Assembly (NCBI GenBank): GCA_943357025.1
Contig: CALRGA010000005.1
Span: 1-37,970, forward strand
Direction of reading: 5' to 3'
DNA: 37,970 bases
Origin: Candidatus Uhrbacteria bacterium RIFOXYB12_FULL_58_10
GTDB lineage: Bacteria; Patescibacteriota; Patescibacteriia; UBA9934; GWF2-40-263
Shown here one piece after another: positions 23,888-31,701 of this stretch. Position numbers and translations under genes: made by a program. Each line of letters opens with the position of its first letter. Within the stretch, counting starts at the first letter, position 1. The notes below the pieces were generated by a model, which was not told the origin of the DNA, ran no database searches, and saw only the letters and a list, made by a program, of their open reading frames with translations.

Positions 23888-25186
23888 ATGATCACCACAA
23901 CCATATCCCAAATCGGAGCTTACGTTGGCCAAGAAGTTGAACTGAAGGGATGGGCGTATAATTTCCGGTCGAGCGGGAAAATTTTCTTTTTGCAGCTGCG
24001 GGACGGAACCGGGCGCGTGCAAACCGTGTACTCGAAGGCCGAGTTGCCCGAGGATCAGTGGGCCGTGCTTGATACGGTGCGCATCGAGTCGTCGGTGATC
24101 GTGCGCGGAACGGTGAAGGCCGAGGCGCGATCGGCGTCCGGGTTCGAGTTGACGGGCGTCTCGTTCGCGGCGATTCAGATTCCGACCGAGGATTTTCCGA
24201 TCGGCAAGAAGGAGCATGGCCCCGACTTTCTGCTCGACCAGCGCAGCCTGTGGCTCCGCTCCGAATCGCAGTGGGCGATCCAGCGCGTGCGCAACACCAT
24301 CATCAACGCGACGTTCGCGTACTTCAACGAGAACGGCTACGTGAAGTTCGACACGCCGATTCTGACGCCGACCGCGTGCGAGGGAACGACGGAATTATTT
24401 TCGATCGAGTACTTCGACATGGGCAACGCGTACCTGTCGCAGTCGGGCCAGCTGTACCTCGAGGCCGGCATCATGAGCCTCGGCCGCGCGTTCGACTTCG
24501 GCCCGGTGTTCCGCGCGGAAAAGAGCAAGACGCGCCGCCATCTCACCGAGTTCTGGATGATGGACGCCGAAGCCGCGTTCGTGGATCACGAGGGAAACCT
24601 TGCCGTCCAGGAAGGGCTCGTGTGCCGCATCGTAAAGGACGTCCTCGAAAAGAACCGCGCCGAGCTCGCTATTCTCGAGCGCGACGTGGCGGCCCTTGAA
24701 AAGGTCCAGGCTCCGTTCGTCCGCATGACCCACGCCGAGGCCGTCGCGAAACTCCGCGAGCTTGGAAGCGACATCGGCGACATGGACGACCTTGGAGGAG
24801 ACGACGAGACGGTGCTGACGAAACTCTATGACCGACCGATCTTCGTCGAGAAATATCCGGCCGTCGTGAAGGCGTTCTACATGAAGCGCGATCCGATGGA
24901 TCCGACGCGCGTCCTCAACGCCGACATGCTCGCGCCGGAAGGATACGGCGAGATCATCGGCGGCTCCCAGCGCGAGGACGATTACGAGCAGCTCCTCCAG
25001 CGCATGAAGGACCACAATGTCCCGACCGAGCCGTACCAGTGGTATCTCGACTTGCGACGGTTTGGATCGGTTCCGCACTCCGGGTTCGGATATGGGTTGG
25101 AGCGCATCGTCGCGTGGGTCTGCGGGTTGCAGCACATTCGGGAGACGATTCCGTTTCCGAGGTTGATTAATCGGATTACGCCATAG
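23888..25186 (+). CDS. asnS: Asparaginyl-tRNA synthetase
   Basis: Class IIb synthetase, 432 residues. The N-terminal OB fold begins VGQEVELKGWAYNFRSSGKI; the catalytic part has motif 2 FRAEKSKTRRHLTEFWMMDAE-type sequence (cut as VFRAEKSKTRRHLTEF and FWMMDAEAAF) and motif 3 GFGYGLERIVAWV. TEFWM-x-(D/E)-x-E is the mark of AsnRS as opposed to AspRS. The frame is open 13 codons upstream, but the promoter there fixes ATG 23888 (gttATG). aspS is the next gene. Confidence 0.93.
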   Translation: MITTTISQIGAYVGQEVELKGWAYNFRSSGKIFFLQLRDGTGRVQTVYSKAELPEDQWAVLDTVRIESSVIVRGTVKAEARSASGFELTGVSFAAIQIPTEDFPIGKKEHGPDFLLDQRSLWLRSESQWAIQRVRNTIINATFAYFNENGYVKFDTPILTPTACEGTTELFSIEYFDMGNAYLSQSGQLYLEAGIMSLGRAFDFGPVFRAEKSKTRRHLTEFWMMDAEAAFVDHEGNLAVQEGLVCRIVKDVLEKNRAELAILERDVAALEKVQAPFVRMTHAEAVAKLRELGSDIGDMDDLGGDDETVLTKLYDRPIFVEKYPAVVKAFYMKRDPMDPTRVLNADMLAPEGYGEIIGGSQREDDYEQLLQRMKDHNVPTEPYQWYLDLRRFGSVPHSGFGYGLERIVAWVCGLQHIRETIPFPRLINRITP

Positions 25187-25215
25187 CGAATGGGACCAAA
25201 GTCCCTGGGAAATCT

Positions 25216-26613
25216 ATGCAACGAACTTGGAACATCGAGACTCCGGCGCATGTCGGCGAGACAATCAAGGTCAACGGATGGGTGCAGAACATTCGGCGCA
25301 TGGGCGACAAGCTGGCGTTCATTGATTTGCGCGACGGGACGGGGATCGTTCAGGTCGTGTGCTACAAGCCCGATTTGGACGAGGCAACCAACAAGGCCGT
25401 CGACGAATTGTCCTCTGAATATGTCGTTGAAATCGAAGGAATCGTCAACAAAAGGGGTGAAAAGCAGGTGAAGGCCGACTTACCCACAGGGACCGTGGAA
25501 CTTGGGGTGAAGACGTTGAAGATCCTAAACGCGTCGGAGACCCCGCCGTTTGAGATCGACAAGGATACGATGGGGGTGAACGAGGAGCTGCGTCTGAAGT
25601 ATCGCTATCTCGATCTTCGGTCCGAGCGACTGCAGCATCATCTTCGTCTTCGCAACCTGTATGTCCAGGCGTGCCGCCAGCATCTGTTGAAGGATCGCTT
25701 CGTCGAAATCGAGACGCCGTATCTTACCAAGGCGACGCCAGAAGGATCTCGCGACTTTATCGTGCCGTCGCGCCTGCAGCCGGGAAAGTTCTTTGCGCTT
25801 CCGCAGAGCCCGCAGCAGTACAAGCAGCTGGCGATGGTCGCCGGGTTCGAGCGCTACTTCCAGACGGCGCGCTGCTTCCGCGACGAGGATCCGCGCGCGG
25901 ACCGCGGCTTCGAGCACACGCAGATCGATATCGAGATGAGCTTCGTGGAGCGCGAGGACGTGATGCAAACGATCGAGGCGATGATTACCGCGTCCGTCGA
26001 GTCGCTCGGGTTCACGATTAAGGAAAAGCCGTTCCCGCGGCTTTCGTACAAGGAATCGATGGAACGATACGGCGCGGACAAGTTCGATATGCGTACCGAG
26101 GAGGACAAGGCGAACAAGGTTCTCGCCTACGCGTGGGTCGTGGACTTTCCGTTCTTCGAGAAGACCGACGAGGGCGGATGGACGTTCACGCACAACCCGT
26201 TCTCTCAGCCGAAGCCGGAGTTCTTGGTAGACCACCTTGCCGGCACGAACATTGAGAAGATCCTGACGACGCAATACGACCTCGTGTGCAACGGCTACGA
26301 GACCGGCGGCGGGAGCATTCGCGCGCACGACCCGAAGGTGCTTCGCGCGACGTATAAGACGATGGGATACTCCGACGAGGAGATCGATGAGTCCGTCGGT
26401 CACATGCTGGAGGCGTTCACGTACGGCGCGCCGCCGCACGGAGGCATCGGCCTCGGCGTCGAGCGCATGATCATGATCCTGACCGGCGAGACGTTCCTGC
26501 GCGAGGTCCAGGCGTTTCCAATGACCGGCTCCGCCCATACGTCCGTCATGGACGCGCCAAGCGCATTGCCGGAAAAGGCGCTCGACGACGCGCACATCCG
26601 ACTCTCGGCCTAA
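25216..26613 (+). CDS. aspS: Aspartyl-tRNA synthetase lacking the GAD insertion
   Basis: Class IIb synthetase, 465 residues. Motif 2 reads CFRDEDPRADR and motif 3 GIGLGVERM; GSRDFIVPSR and QSPQQYKQL are bacterial-type AspRS signatures. Bacterial AspRS is usually about 590 residues because a GAD domain of about 120 residues lies between motifs 2 and 3. Here YGADKFDMR (near residue 290) runs within about 15 residues into AWVVDFPFFE, so that domain is gone, as in the archaeal form, although the rest is bacterial. Whether it also charges tRNA-Asn is unknown; an AsnRS is encoded next door. ATG at tctATG, 29 bases after asnS. Confidence 0.93.
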   Translation: MQRTWNIETPAHVGETIKVNGWVQNIRRMGDKLAFIDLRDGTGIVQVVCYKPDLDEATNKAVDELSSEYVVEIEGIVNKRGEKQVKADLPTGTVELGVKTLKILNASETPPFEIDKDTMGVNEELRLKYRYLDLRSERLQHHLRLRNLYVQACRQHLLKDRFVEIETPYLTKATPEGSRDFIVPSRLQPGKFFALPQSPQQYKQLAMVAGFERYFQTARCFRDEDPRADRGFEHTQIDIEMSFVEREDVMQTIEAMITASVESLGFTIKEKPFPRLSYKESMERYGADKFDMRTEEDKANKVLAYAWVVDFPFFEKTDEGGWTFTHNPFSQPKPEFLVDHLAGTNIEKILTTQYDLVCNGYETGGGSIRAHDPKVLRATYKTMGYSDEEIDESVGHMLEAFTYGAPPHGGIGLGVERMIMILTGETFLREVQAFPMTGSAHTSVMDAPSALPEKALDDAHIRLSA

Positions 26614-26636
26614 TGCCTCCGGCCTTTCGGCCTCCT

Positions 26637-27335
26637 ATGTCCTTCGAAGTCACCCTCGACCAATACTCCGGCCCGCTGCAGCTTCTTCTCGAACTGATCG
26701 AGCAGGAGAAACTTCCGATTACGGAGGTTTCTCTTGCGAAGGTCACGGAGGACTATCTCCGCCACGTAAACGAGCACGATGTTCCCGCCGAGGAGCTCGC
26801 GGATTTCCTTGTCGTCGCGACCAAGCTGCTGCTCATCAAGTCGCACGCGATCCTTCCTCAGCTGAACCTCGACGCCGAGGAGGACGGGGCGAAGCTGGCG
26901 GACCAGCTGCGGATGTACAAGCGGTTCGTGGACGCGTCGGCGGTCATCGAGGCGATGTTCGGGGCGGGGAAGGACATGTTCGCGCGGGAGAAGACGTCGG
27001 TGGCGAAGGTGCGTCAGTTCCTTCCGCCCAAGAACGTGACGCCGACGATCTTGCGCGAGCTGTTCCAGGCCGTTCAGAAGAGGCTTGAGCCGTTCTTCGC
27101 GCTTCGCCAGTCGAGCATCGAGCGCGTCGTGTCCATCCAGGAGCGCATGAAGCAGCTGCAGGCCGCGATGCTCGACCGATCCAAGGTTCTCTTCAAGGAC
27201 ATGATCGCCAGCTCCGCGTCGAAGGTCGAGGTCGTCGTCAGCTTCCTCGCGCTTCTCGAGCTCATGAAGCAGCGCGTGGTTAAGGCTGTCCAAGGAGGGT
27301 CATTCCACGATATACTGATCACGAGAAGCGACTAG
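26637..27335 (+). CDS. scpA: Segregation and condensation protein A
   Basis: Kleisin subunit of the SMC-ScpAB condensin, 232 residues. SFEVTLDQYSGPLQLLLELIEQEKL is the kleisin N-terminus (usual FEGPLDLLLxLI), with EELADFLVVATKLLLIKS following; the C-terminal winged helix contains VVSFLALLELMKQR. ATG 26637 (cctATG) is preferred over 26613, which overlaps the aspS stop and would add eight residues from a short hairpin region. scpB follows two bases after the stop. Confidence 0.93.
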   Translation: MSFEVTLDQYSGPLQLLLELIEQEKLPITEVSLAKVTEDYLRHVNEHDVPAEELADFLVVATKLLLIKSHAILPQLNLDAEEDGAKLADQLRMYKRFVDASAVIEAMFGAGKDMFAREKTSVAKVRQFLPPKNVTPTILRELFQAVQKRLEPFFALRQSSIERVVSIQERMKQLQAAMLDRSKVLFKDMIASSASKVEVVVSFLALLELMKQRVVKAVQGGSFHDILITRSD

Positions 27336-27337
27336 CT

Positions 27338-27910
27338 ATGATCACCACCTCCCTTGAATCGATCCTGTTCGCGTCGGCAAAGCCGGTCGCGATTTCGGTT
27401 TTGAAAAAGACGCTGAATGTTTCCGACGAGGTGCTGCTCGAGGCGGTCGCGGATGTAAAGCTGCGATTCAACGTCGAGGCGTCGGGCATCCACGCAATCG
27501 AGCACGAGGGAAAGATCCAGTTCGTCACGAACCCGTCCGAGTCCGCGATCGTCGCGACGCTTCTGAAGGAGGAGGTGAGCGGGGAACTGTCGCGACCTTC
27601 GCTTGAGACGCTTACCATCATCGCGTACCGCGGGCCGATCACGAAGCCGGAGATCGAGCAGATTCGTGGCGTGAACTGCTCGCTGATTCTTCGCAACCTG
27701 TCGATGCGAGGACTGGTCGACGAGGCCGACGATATAGAGCGCCTGCAACCGGTGTTTACCGTGTCCGCGGATTTCGTGCGGCACCTTGGGATTCATTCGA
27801 TCGCGGACCTTCCCGATTATCTCGACCTTCACGAGGATCAGAAAATGACGCAGCTGGTCGATTCGCTGAGCGACTCCATGTCGTCGTCCCTTCAAGATTC
27901 CGCCCTGTGA
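27338..27910 (+). CDS. scpB: Segregation and condensation protein B
   Basis: Winged-helix partner of ScpA, 190 residues. SLESILFASAKPVAISVL begins the first winged helix; LSRPSLETLTIIAYRGPITKPEIEQIRGV is the family's strongest signature (cut here as TLTIIAYRGPITKPEIEQIR). It starts at gctATG and its TGA overlaps the GTG of the next gene by four bases (GTGA), suggesting coupled translation of condensin and cell-wall genes. Confidence 0.94.
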   Translation: MITTSLESILFASAKPVAISVLKKTLNVSDEVLLEAVADVKLRFNVEASGIHAIEHEGKIQFVTNPSESAIVATLLKEEVSGELSRPSLETLTIIAYRGPITKPEIEQIRGVNCSLILRNLSMRGLVDEADDIERLQPVFTVSADFVRHLGIHSIADLPDYLDLHEDQKMTQLVDSLSDSMSSSLQDSAL

Positions 27911-28899
27911 TCCTCCGACTGATGACACAGCTTCTGCTTGCGACCACCCTGCTTCAGGTTTACCCGCACGACGCGGGAATGATCGAGCGCTATGCGACGC
28001 TTCCCGCTGCCGAACAGCGCCAGCCGGGCGTGTTCGAGGCGATGTCGTTGCTTCGCGCCGGACTTCCGCAGGCTCCCGACGCGTCGCGCTCCCCGAGAAA
28101 GATCGAGCCGAATAGCGTCGGCGTCGTTACGTCGGCCATGAGCGCGATCGTGGTCGACCGCGCGACGGGTACCGTCCTGTACGAGAAGAACGTGGAGGAG
28201 CCGCGATCGATCGGCAGCATCACCAAGCTGATGACGTCGTTCGTCTTCCTGAAGGGGAACCCAGATCTGACGTCCCCGTCCGCTCTCCAGGCGTCGGACG
28301 TCCGCTCCGGCGGAACGCAGCACGTTTCCGTCGGCGACATCGTGACCGTGGGCGACCTGCTTCGCGCGAGCCTCATTGGGTCCGATAACACGTCGACGGC
28401 GGCGCTCGTTCGACTCTCCGGCCTTTCGGACGGCGATTTCGTGGCGAAGATGAACGAGACGGCGGCGGAGCTTGGGATGCGCGCGACGACGTTCCTGGAC
28501 CCGACCGGACTGTCCGCCGACAACCGATCCGTGGCGCCCGACGTGGTACGGCTCATTGACGCGGCGATGCGCGTGGACGTCATTCGTGAGTCCACGCAGC
28601 AGCCGACCGCAAACTTTCGAGGATCGTCGGGACGCGCCTATTCGATCGCTACGACGGACGACCTGCTGCACAGCTTTCTCAACCAGGCTCCTTACAAGGT
28701 CGTTGGCGGCAAGACGGGATTTTTGCCCGAGGCCGGCTATTGTCTCGGCTCGCTCGTCTCCGAGAACGACGGGCATGAGCTCATCGTGGTCGTGCTCGGA
28801 TCCGAGACGATCAACGGAAGATTTCAGGACGTGAAGGCACTGACGGTTTGGGCGTACAAGGTTTACGAGTGGCCCGACGAAAAGACATCGACGCTATGA
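27907..28899 (+). CDS. D-alanyl-D-alanine carboxypeptidase, peptidase S11 type
   Basis: Low-molecular-weight penicillin-binding protein that trims peptidoglycan stem peptides, 330 residues. Active-site motifs are complete: SITK (S104-K107), SDN (159-161) and KTG (269-271). A short hydrophobic N-terminus (about residues 3-17) should act as a signal or anchor. There is no C-terminal beta-domain or amphipathic anchor of the DacA type; the protein ends soon after the transpeptidase domain. It starts with GTG inside scpB and its TGA overlaps the next ATG. Confidence 0.9.
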   Translation: MILRLMTQLLLATTLLQVYPHDAGMIERYATLPAAEQRQPGVFEAMSLLRAGLPQAPDASRSPRKIEPNSVGVVTSAMSAIVVDRATGTVLYEKNVEEPRSIGSITKLMTSFVFLKGNPDLTSPSALQASDVRSGGTQHVSVGDIVTVGDLLRASLIGSDNTSTAALVRLSGLSDGDFVAKMNETAAELGMRATTFLDPTGLSADNRSVAPDVVRLIDAAMRVDVIRESTQQPTANFRGSSGRAYSIATTDDLLHSFLNQAPYKVVGGKTGFLPEAGYCLGSLVSENDGHELIVVVLGSETINGRFQDVKALTVWAYKVYEWPDEKTSTL

Positions 28900-29360
28900 A
28901 ACAAGAGCTTTCCATCCTGATCCTGTCCGCGCTCCCGGTCACGGAGCTGCGCCTTTCGGTTCCGATCGCGATCGGGCTCTTTGGATTCACGCCGTTCAAG
29001 GCGTGGGCAATCGCGTTTATCGGAAACCTCATTCCCGTCCCGTTTCTTTTGGTCGGAATGCCAAAAATTTTGGTGTGGTTGGAAAAACGGATTCCACGGT
29101 TTCATCGCTTCGTCGACAAAAAGCTCCGCGCGCTCGAAAAGGATCACATGAAATCCTACCAGCGGTTCGGTGCCCTCGCCCTCGCGATTCTCGTCGCGGC
29201 CCCGCTTCCGGGTTCCGGAATCTGGTCGGTGACCGCGCTCGCGGTCCTGTTCGACATCAAGCATCGGTATGCCGTCCCTGCGATCATCATCGGTCACGTA
29301 TTTGCCAGCATCGGAGTCGTCCTGCTGACGATCGGCGCGTTCAAGGTCACGTCGCTATGA
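28896..29360 (+). CDS. Small membrane export protein (Sm_multidrug_ex-like)
   Basis: 154 residues with three to four membrane helices. SALPVTELRLSVPIAIGL, AFIGNLIPVPFLLV and [20 protein letters not shown] match the family annotated as putative small multi-drug export protein (PF06695, from memory); that name is tentative and no substrate is known. It overlaps the carboxypeptidase upstream and the glycosyltransferase downstream, each by ATGA, so envelope function is likely. The frame is open 16 codons further up, but gctATG 28896 gives the natural start. Confidence 0.72.
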   Translation: MKQELSILILSALPVTELRLSVPIAIGLFGFTPFKAWAIAFIGNLIPVPFLLVGMPKILVWLEKRIPRFHRFVDKKLRALEKDHMKSYQRFGALALAILVAAPLPGSGIWSVTALAVLFDIKHRYAVPAIIIGHVFASIGVVLLTIGAFKVTSL

Positions 29361-30418
29361 GGATTGCGGTCGACGGCACCACGATGCGCGACGGCGCGGG
29401 AATTGGCACGTACGCGCGTTCCGTCGTCGAGGCCATGCGATCCGTTCCTGGAACGGATCTCTTCGTTTGGAATCCGAAGCGCCGCGTCCCGTTTTTGACG
29501 CGGCATGTCAGCCTGCCGGTCGTCGCGACCATGAAAATGACCGACGTCCTGTTCTGTCCCGCCAATCAGTCGCCAATCTGTTGGACGGGAAAGACTGTCG
29601 TCACGGTCCACGACCTGACGATCTACGAGCACCCGGAATGGTTCCCAAAGTCAAAGCTCGACTTCGCCGCCCGCGTTCTCGTCCCGCGATCGCTACGACG
29701 CGCAAATGCGATCGTCGCGGTATCCGAGGCGACGAAGAAACAGATCGGACGCGTGTTCCCGGACGTCGTCGACAAGGTTGTCGTTGTCTATCCCGGCGTC
29801 GTCAGCGTTTCCCCTCCTCATAGGGAGGAGGGGACAGGCGTGGTCGCCGCGACGTCCGACACGATCCTCTTCGTCGGCACCCTCGAGCCGCGCAAGAACC
29901 TCGTCAACGCGCTCGCCGCGTTCGACGCGTTCCTGCGCATGCACCGCGAGCGCGCCGCGACGACGCGCTTCGTCATCGCGGGAGGAATCGGATGGAACGC
30001 CGAGCCGATCCTTGAGGCGATCGCGCAGACGAATGCCGCCTGGCAATCCGTCGCGGGCGGCGACGTCGTCCGACAGGTCGGGTACGTCACCGAGGACGAG
30101 AAGGCGAATTTATACTCGCAGGCCGCATGTTTCTTTTTTCCATCGTGGGAGGAAGGGTTCGGCCTCCCGGTCCTCGAGGCCATGGCCGCCGGCGTCCCGG
30201 TCATCGCGTCGAACCGCGGCGCGCTTCCCGAGGTCGGCGGCGACGCGGTGATCTACGTCGAGCCCGACGACACCGAGCAGATGGCGTTCGCGATCGCCCA
30301 GTGCGTGATGATGCCCGAGGCGCTCGGAGAAATGGTCGCGGCCGCGAAGCTCCGCGCGGCGGAATTTTCGTGGGAGCGAACGGCGCGTTCGATCGTAGAA
30401 ATTTTTGAGAAAATTTGA
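29357..30418 (+). CDS. Family 4-type glycosyltransferase
   Basis: GT-B-fold sugar transferase, 353 residues. MRIAVDGTTMRDGAGIGTYA starts the acceptor domain; ILFVGTLEPRKNL opens the donor domain, and EEGFGLPVLEAMAAGVPVI is the E-x7-E donor-binding motif. Between the domains, after VYPGV, an insert encoding SPPHREEGTG coincides with a palindromic DNA repeat (29811-29833). The upstream open frame from 29003 is shadow. It likely builds an envelope glycan; the acceptor is unknown. No clear terminator follows; the repeat region begins about 30 bases downstream. Confidence 0.88.
   Translation: MRIAVDGTTMRDGAGIGTYARSVVEAMRSVPGTDLFVWNPKRRVPFLTRHVSLPVVATMKMTDVLFCPANQSPICWTGKTVVTVHDLTIYEHPEWFPKSKLDFAARVLVPRSLRRANAIVAVSEATKKQIGRVFPDVVDKVVVVYPGVVSVSPPHREEGTGVVAATSDTILFVGTLEPRKNLVNALAAFDAFLRMHRERAATTRFVIAGGIGWNAEPILEAIAQTNAAWQSVAGGDVVRQVGYVTEDEKANLYSQAACFFFPSWEEGFGLPVLEAMAAGVPVIASNRGALPEVGGDAVIYVEPDDTEQMAFAIAQCVMMPEALGEMVAAAKLRAAEFSWERTARSIVEIFEKI
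29811..29833. repeat. Palindromic repeat inside the glycosyltransferase gene
   Basis: CCCCTCCTC (29811-29819) pairs with GAGGAGGGG (29825-29833). The sequence resembles the free-standing palindrome at 30689-30709 (CCCCTCCTT...AAGGAGGGG). It keeps the reading frame open and adds a charged linker between the two domains of the enzyme. Confidence 0.65.
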
Positions 30419-30448
30419 TTTTACTTTTGTGGCTCGCCGCCACCGGGC

Positions 30449-30660
30449 GTTACTTTCTTTGAAGGCGGCAAAGAAAGTAACCAAAGAAAACCGCTACCGC
30501 CCGGCCATCCGCTCCTACGCCAGAACGCGAAAAATTGGCTCGGCTGCGGAACTCGCTTCTCGCCTGCGGGCTCGTACGCTCAGACAATCCTCGCCCGTGC
30601 TGACGCACCCGCCAATTTTTCGCGTCCTGGCTGGGTCGCTCCGGCAGGGCGGCGACCGGA
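30449..30660 (+). repeat. Two-hairpin element, copy 1
   Basis: Hairpin A: GTTACTTTCTTTG (30449-30461) with CAAAGAAAGTAAC (30469-30481), 13 bp perfect. Hairpin B: 21-base arms 30519-30539 and 30611-30631 (inner part CGCGAAAAATTGGC/GCCAATTTTTCGCG), one mismatch, around a 71-base loop. The loop holds two blocks, 30539-30557 and 30577-30610, that recur in copy 2. A GC-rich end with CAGGGCGG (30645-30652) also recurs. No protein-coding frame is credible here. Confidence 0.75.
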
Positions 30661-30688
30661 TGGAAGTCTTTTTGATAACCACCCCTAA

Positions 30689-30709
30689 CCCCTCCTTGAA
30701 AAGGAGGGG
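30689..30709. repeat. Palindrome between the two elements
   Basis: CCCCTCCTT (30689-30697) pairs with AAGGAGGGG (30701-30709), loop GAA, within the context ACCCCTAACCCCTCC...GGGGAGACGAGGG. It lies near the centre of the inverted element pair and resembles the palindrome inside the glycosyltransferase gene. Confidence 0.8.
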
Positions 30710-30754
30710 AGACGAGGGAGAAAAAAGCCTCAGCCACAAAACAATTGCGCAACA

Positions 30755-30986
30755 CCGCCCGGACGACCCGCCCTGTCGGAATGGCGGATGGGAGATGGGA
30801 CGTAAAACTTGGCCGGGTGCATCAGCACGGGCGAGGATTGTCTGAGCGAAGCGGCGCTGTCAGGGGTTAACGTCCGGCGCAGCTAGCGAGTTCCGCAGCC
30901 GAGGCCAAGTTTTACGTCCCATCCCGCCATGGAGACCGGGCGGCGGATTTCTTTGCTTACTTTCTTTTTCCGCAAAAGAAAGTAAG
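30755..30986 (-). repeat. Two-hairpin element, copy 2 (inverted)
   Basis: Inverted relative to copy 1. Hairpin A: CTTACTTTCTTTT with AAAAGAAAGTAAG (30956-30968 and 30974-30986), 13 bp perfect. Hairpin B: 21-base arms 30794-30814 and 30903-30923, perfect, around an 88-base loop. Block 30885-30903 is the exact reverse complement of 30539-30557 (19 of 19), and 30815-30848 matches 30577-30610 in 33 of 34. The stem sequences of hairpin B differ from copy 1, yet pairing is kept. Confidence 0.75.
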
Positions 30987-31012
30987 GCCCCGTGGGTGGC
31001 AACCCACAAAAA

Positions 31013-31040
31013 AACTCCTCACGGAGTTCTTTTTTTTTCG
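31013..31040. terminator. Terminator of the minus-strand membrane protein gene
   Basis: AACTCC (31013-31018) pairs with GGAGTT (31023-31028), loop TCAC. Seven A precede and nine T follow on the plus strand, so it works in both directions; it ends the minus-strand gene and isolates the repeat region. A second small hairpin GTGGGT/ACCCAC (30992-31007) abuts it. Confidence 0.88.
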
Positions 31041-31043
31041 CGC

Positions 31044-31508
31044 TTACAATTTCGTCTGCAAATAAGCAATCAACACCACCTGCGCCAGCAAGGCGTAGTA
31101 CAGCGGAACTTCTCCGCGCCTCTTCACGAAGAAATCGTGGAAGTAGAAGTGCATCGTGTTGAACCATCGCAGGAGCGGGGTCTTGGTGACCTCGTAGAGT
31201 CCGACGATGAGGTCGGGTAGGACCCCTCCGACGATTCCCCAGGTGAACGTCCGCATGTGGTCGATATCGCGCGTATTGGCGAGCAGGAGGACGAACAGCA
31301 GCGCGATGGTGGCGTCCACGGCCACGTAGGCCACGGCCTGGGTCTGGCGCGTCTTGTGGACGCGAAAGTTGTCTGAGATCCCGGTATCGCCGTGCGGGAT
31401 CATGTCGATCATGAAGTGAGAAACGAAACCGAGAACAAAGGCAACCACCGGATTTCCAACCGCATGCCCGATAACCGCCCCGAGCGTCGCGTGCGTTGTC
31501 AAAGTCAT
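31044..31508 (-). CDS. Polytopic membrane protein with N-terminal His/Asp motifs, unknown function
   Basis: 154 residues, three or four membrane helices. The N-terminal part TTHATLGAVIGHAVGNP followed by FVSHFMIDMIPHGD has regularly placed His and Asp residues that recall membrane-bound metal-dependent hydrolases of the YdjM type, but the match is too weak to name it. A loop with LPDLI and the end HFYFHDFF add more His and Asp. The open frame extends 22 codons further upstream, but the -10 box lies in that stretch, so ATG 31508 (T at -1) is used. Confidence 0.6.
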   Translation of the reverse strand: MTLTTHATLGAVIGHAVGNPVVAFVLGFVSHFMIDMIPHGDTGISDNFRVHKTRQTQAVAYVAVDATIALLFVLLLANTRDIDHMRTFTWGIVGGVLPDLIVGLYEVTKTPLLRWFNTMHFYFHDFFVKRRGEVPLYYALLAQVVLIAYLQTKL

Positions 31509-31518
31509 AGTTGGCCGG

Positions 31519-31527
31519 ATTATGCCA
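31519..31527 (-). promoter_or_regulatory. Extended -10 promoter of the minus-strand membrane protein gene
   Basis: On the minus strand TG-G-CATAAT (-10 at 31524-31519) ends ten bases before the start codon, predicting a leader of about four bases. Confidence 0.6.
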
Positions 31528-31615
31528 TATCGTGAGGATTTATGCAATAAAATGCAGTTGGATTCGCTTGGCAATTCTTGGGCATTCTGCTACCATTCTC
31601 CCGCGAGCGACCAAT

Positions 31616-31701
31616 GGGCGAGTGGCGGAATGGTATACGCGCGGGACTCAAAATCCCGTGTCCGCAAGGGCATGAGGGTTCGAGTCCCTCCTCGCCCACC
31701 A
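31616..31701 (+). tRNA. tRNA-Leu (anticodon CAA)
   Basis: Class II tRNA, 86 bases with encoded CCA. Acceptor GGGCGAG (31616-31622) pairs with CTCGCCC (31691-31697), discriminator A. The anticodon loop is CTCAAAA with anticodon CAA; a long variable arm (GTCCGCAAGGGCA region) and the T arm GAGGG-TTCGAGT-CCCTC follow. Reads UUG. Confidence 0.96.

Noticed and set aside
30405-30845. A 146-codon plus-strand frame across the repeat region
   Set aside because: It runs through both hairpins of copy 1 and the central palindrome; low-complexity Arg/Ser translation and no start context.
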